Below, piece by piece: positions 61,911 through 64,000 of a stretch of 64,000 nucleotides of DNA. Under the pieces are notes generated by a model. That model saw nothing but the letters and a program-made list of their open reading frames with translations. It did no database searches and was not told where the DNA came from. A program made the translations under genes and the position numbers. Source of the stretch: UBA1715 sp045615765 (GTDB taxonomy: Bacteria > Bacteroidota > Bacteroidia > Bacteroidales > UBA1715); assembly GCA_045615765.1 (NCBI GenBank), contig JAZLFM010000044.1, positions 10,404 to 74,403 on the forward strand, read 5' to 3'. Position 1 is the stretch's first letter; each line of letters starts with the position of its first letter.

Positions 61911-63803
61911 ATGTATATGGGATTATACGATGAAGCAGGCTTGCTATCGAATGAGGTATTGCAGGCTATTAAAGAAATGGGCTTTGAAAAACCAACAGAT
62001 ATTCAAAGTCAAGCAATTCCTTTCTTGTTACAAGAAAGTCGTGATTTAATTGGATTGGCTCAAACAGGTACAGGTAAAACTGCAGCCTTTGGGCTTCCTC
62101 TTATTTCACAAGTTGATTATGAGAAATCATTGCCACAGGCTTTGGTTATTTGCCCAACTCGTGAGTTGTGTCTTCAGATTGAACGCGACTTGACGAACTT
62201 TGGTAAATATCTTCCATTGCAAACAGTTGCGGTGTATGGTGGTGCGGATATTGTTCGCCAAATCAAGAAAATTCAGGCTGGTGTACATATTGTTGTCGCT
62301 ACTCCTGGTCGTTTGGTCGATATTATCAAGAGAAAGAAAGTTGACTTGTCGCAAGTTCGCAATCTTGTTCTTGATGAAGCTGACGAAATGCTTGATATGG
62401 GTTTTCAAGAAGATTTGGATACAATTCTTGAACAAACTCCACAAGAAAAACGTACATTGTTGTTCTCTGCAACAATGCCAACAGAAGTTCGCAGAATTGC
62501 ATCGAACTATATGAACGATCCGTTCGAAATAACGATAGGTACAAAGAATTCCGGTGCCGTTACGGTTTCTCATCAAGCATATATTGTTAGCTCAAAGAAT
62601 AGATATATGGCATTGAAACGAATTGCCGATTTCTATCCTGATATATATGGAATCGTGTTCTGTCGCACTCGCGAGGAAACGAAGGAAGTTGCCGACAATT
62701 TGATGAGTGATGGCTATAATGCCGATGCACTTCATGGTGACTTGTCGCAAGCACAACGCGACTATGTGATGAAGAAATTCCGTAACAAGAATTTGAACAT
62801 GTTGGTTGCAACCGATGTCGCTGCTCGTGGTCTTGATGTACACGATTTGACTCATGTTATAAACTATTCTATTCCAGACGATTTAGAAACATATACCCAC
62901 CGAAGTGGTCGTACCGGTCGTGCGGGAAAAGAAGGTATTTCTATTTTGATTGCCAATTTGCGCGAAAAGAGTAAGTTGAAACGAATAGAACAAATCATCA
63001 AGAAAAAAATTGAAGTTAAGAAAGTTCCTGGTGGACAAGAAATTTGTGCAGTACAATTAAAAGAATTGATTCGCAAAGTGTTGGCAACAGACGTGAACGA
63101 AGAAAAGATGAGCGAATTGCTTCAACCTATTCTTCATCAATTTGAAGGAATGTCTTCGGAAGAAATTTTGAAACGCTTTGTTTCATACGAGGTTAATCGT
63201 ATGTTGGAATACTACGATAACGCTGCCGATATCAATCTTGATGTAGAAAAAGAAACAGAACGCAAGCGCGATTTGGAAGAACGTAATCGTAGTAGAAACG
63301 AACGTCGTCGTGATAGAGATCGTGATGGTGGACGCCGGGGCGATAGAGAGGAACGTCCACGTAGAGAACGTCGTGATAGAAAAGGTGGACGTGAATCAAG
63401 TGGAAATTACACAAGATTCTTTATGAATATTGGTAAGAAAGAATCGTTGGATCAATCAAAACTATTGAAGTTGTTGAATGAACATGCAAACGATAGAGAT
63501 ATTCATTATGGTGCAATCGACATTATGCGTTCGTTCTCGTTCTTTGAAGTAGAATCTCAATACACCAATAAGATTTTGACAAGTTTGGCGAATGCAAAAT
63601 ACGAAGGTATGCCTGTTTCTGTTCAAGTAGCCGAAGCACCAAAGCCAAAAGAAGACGAAGGTTTCTCTAAAAAACGAGAAGACTTTGGTAGCTCACGTCG
63701 CGATTCTCGTAGAAAGAAAGATTTTGGAGGCGATCGCCGTGGAGGAAAGAAACGCTTCGATAGAGATAGAGGAAACAAAAAAGGTCGCAGACGCGATTTT
63801 TAA
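61911..63803 (+). CDS. DEAD-box RNA helicase (DeaD/CsdA-type) with DbpA-like RNA-binding domain
   Basis: 630 residues. Helicase motifs are complete: Q motif (about 10-25), AQTGTGKT, PTRELC, TPGR, DEAD, SAT, ARGLD and HRSGRTGR. A spacer of Arg/Asp/Glu (about 455-495, repeated ER/RDRD) leads to a DbpA/CsdA RNA-binding domain (about 500-575; YTRFFMNIGKKESL). The tail (about 590-630) is again Arg/Gly/Lys-rich. It should remodel RNA in ribosome assembly or cold adaptation. The start may be the second ATG at 61917. A terminator follows. Confidence 0.94.
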   Translation: MYMGLYDEAGLLSNEVLQAIKEMGFEKPTDIQSQAIPFLLQESRDLIGLAQTGTGKTAAFGLPLISQVDYEKSLPQALVICPTRELCLQIERDLTNFGKYLPLQTVAVYGGADIVRQIKKIQAGVHIVVATPGRLVDIIKRKKVDLSQVRNLVLDEADEMLDMGFQEDLDTILEQTPQEKRTLLFSATMPTEVRRIASNYMNDPFEITIGTKNSGAVTVSHQAYIVSSKNRYMALKRIADFYPDIYGIVFCRTREETKEVADNLMSDGYNADALHGDLSQAQRDYVMKKFRNKNLNMLVATDVAARGLDVHDLTHVINYSIPDDLETYTHRSGRTGRAGKEGISILIANLREKSKLKRIEQIIKKKIEVKKVPGGQEICAVQLKELIRKVLATDVNEEKMSELLQPILHQFEGMSSEEILKRFVSYEVNRMLEYYDNAADINLDVEKETERKRDLEERNRSRNERRRDRDRDGGRRGDREERPRRERRDRKGGRESSGNYTRFFMNIGKKESLDQSKLLKLLNEHANDRDIHYGAIDIMRSFSFFEVESQYTNKILTSLANAKYEGMPVSVQVAEAPKPKEDEGFSKKREDFGSSRRDSRRKKDFGGDRRGGKKRFDRDRGNKKGRRRDF

Positions 63804-63823
63804 ATCTACATTTCTATATGGTA

Positions 63824-63850
63824 AAAGGCGGAAGAGATTCCGCCTTTTTT
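63824..63850 (+). terminator. Terminator of the DEAD-box helicase gene
   Basis: AAAGGCGGAA and TTCCGCCTTT form a perfect 10-bp stem with a GAGA loop and six Ts, 20 bases past the stop. Confidence 0.92.
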
Positions 63851-63889
63851 ATTTTCTAAAATGTTGAGTGTGAAGTGGTTTATATAAAA

Positions 63890-63920
63890 TAAAAAAGCCT
63901 CAACATTTCTGCTGAGGCTT
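63890..63920 (-). terminator. Terminator of the tRNA-Asn gene
   Basis: AAGCCTCA and TGAGGCTT form an 8-bp stem with a 10-nt loop, followed on the minus strand by UUUUAUUUU. It overlaps the last base of the encoded CCA. Confidence 0.85.
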
Positions 63921-63996
63921 GGCTCCCAAAACTGGACTTGAACCAGTGACCCTCTGATTAACAGTCAGATGCTCTAACCAGCTGAGCTACAGGAGA
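63920..63996 (-). tRNA. tRNA-Asn (GTT anticodon)
   Basis: Minus-strand cloverleaf: D arm GCTC/GAGC, anticodon stem TCTGA/TCAGA with loop CTGTTAA (anticodon GTT, decodes AAC/AAT), T arm ACTGG/CCAGT with loop TTCAAGT, and an encoded CCA at 63920-63922. The acceptor stem in the standard register (TCTCCTG with TTTGGGA) has two non-pairs, T6-T67 and C5-T68, plus wobbles, which is weak. The identity is secure; the acceptor weakness is noted as a finding. Confidence 0.88.
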
Positions 63997-64000
63997 ATGT

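Noticed and set aside
1..64000. Mobile elements, CRISPR arrays and restriction or phage-defence systems
   Set aside because: No transposase, integrase, direct-repeat array, or nuclease/methylase pair was found on either strand.

Overview
The window is chromosomal DNA from a low-G+C member of the Bacteroidota, most likely an uncultured or gut-type Bacteroidales. The evidence is the type IX secretion (T9SS) genes, the Bat aerotolerance cluster, DUF4290 beside murA, a fused gamma-alpha 2-oxoacid:ferredoxin oxidoreductase, a long NusB, and many copies of the Bacteroidota -7 promoter box TAnnTTTG in front of genes. There are no rRNA genes, insertion sequences, prophage genes or CRISPR arrays; it reads as stable core genome with a small carbohydrate-use locus.

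Layout. 1-5.0 kb (+): PorT-like barrel, FAD oxidoreductase, sigma-70 factor, NifX-like protein, Nudix hydrolase and radical SAM protein. 5.0-13.2 kb (-): a beta-mannan-type locus (GH130 phosphorylase, GPH symporter, periplasmic GH5, and a large multidomain GH5 enzyme with a T9SS sorting tail), followed upstream by a leucine-rich-repeat/PKD surface protein with a similar tail. 13.3-18.8 kb (-): murA, DUF4290, UvrD/PcrA helicase, M23 lipoprotein. 18.9-25.0 kb (-): the T9SS core in the order porP-gldK-gldL-gldM-gldN. 25.1-33 kb: YqeY, LptF/G permease, START-like protein, RsmI-like methylase, PlsC, a LytTR regulator, M42 peptidase and ClpX. 32.5-41 kb (-): three FKBP-type prolyl isomerase lipoproteins, a short UvrA paralogue, HAD phosphatase, CstA, DUF1573 and NusB.

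41.1-49.9 kb (+): a tightly coupled nine-gene Bat operon (moxR, DUF58, a membrane protein, batA, batB, a TPR gene, a Q/N-rich gene, batD, batE). 49.9-53.6 kb (-): GH16 glucanase and korB/korA. 53.9-59.8 kb (+): a small conserved gene, two GT2 glycosyltransferases, rsmG, rpmH, a TPR protein and mnmD. 59.8-64 kb: tsaC-like gene preceded by the SRP RNA gene (-), recA, a DEAD-box helicase and tRNA-Asn (-).

Together the loci describe an envelope-focused bacterium: PorT and PorP/K/L/M/N help export and anchor proteins such as the multidomain GH5, whose products could feed the periplasmic GH5, the symporter and the intracellular GH130. The strongest unannotated signal is a consensus promoter followed about 60 nt later by a GC-rich hairpin and U-run at 29950-30048, a candidate small RNA next to the LytTR regulator. 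Other points of note are Asp in place of Cys in the MurA active site, a BatC-like function apparently split over two genes, a metallopeptidase with HxD in place of HxH, an SRP RNA in the tsaC leader, and a tRNA-Asn with a poorly paired acceptor stem. All functional calls come from reading the sequence and from knowledge of the families; no database search was run.
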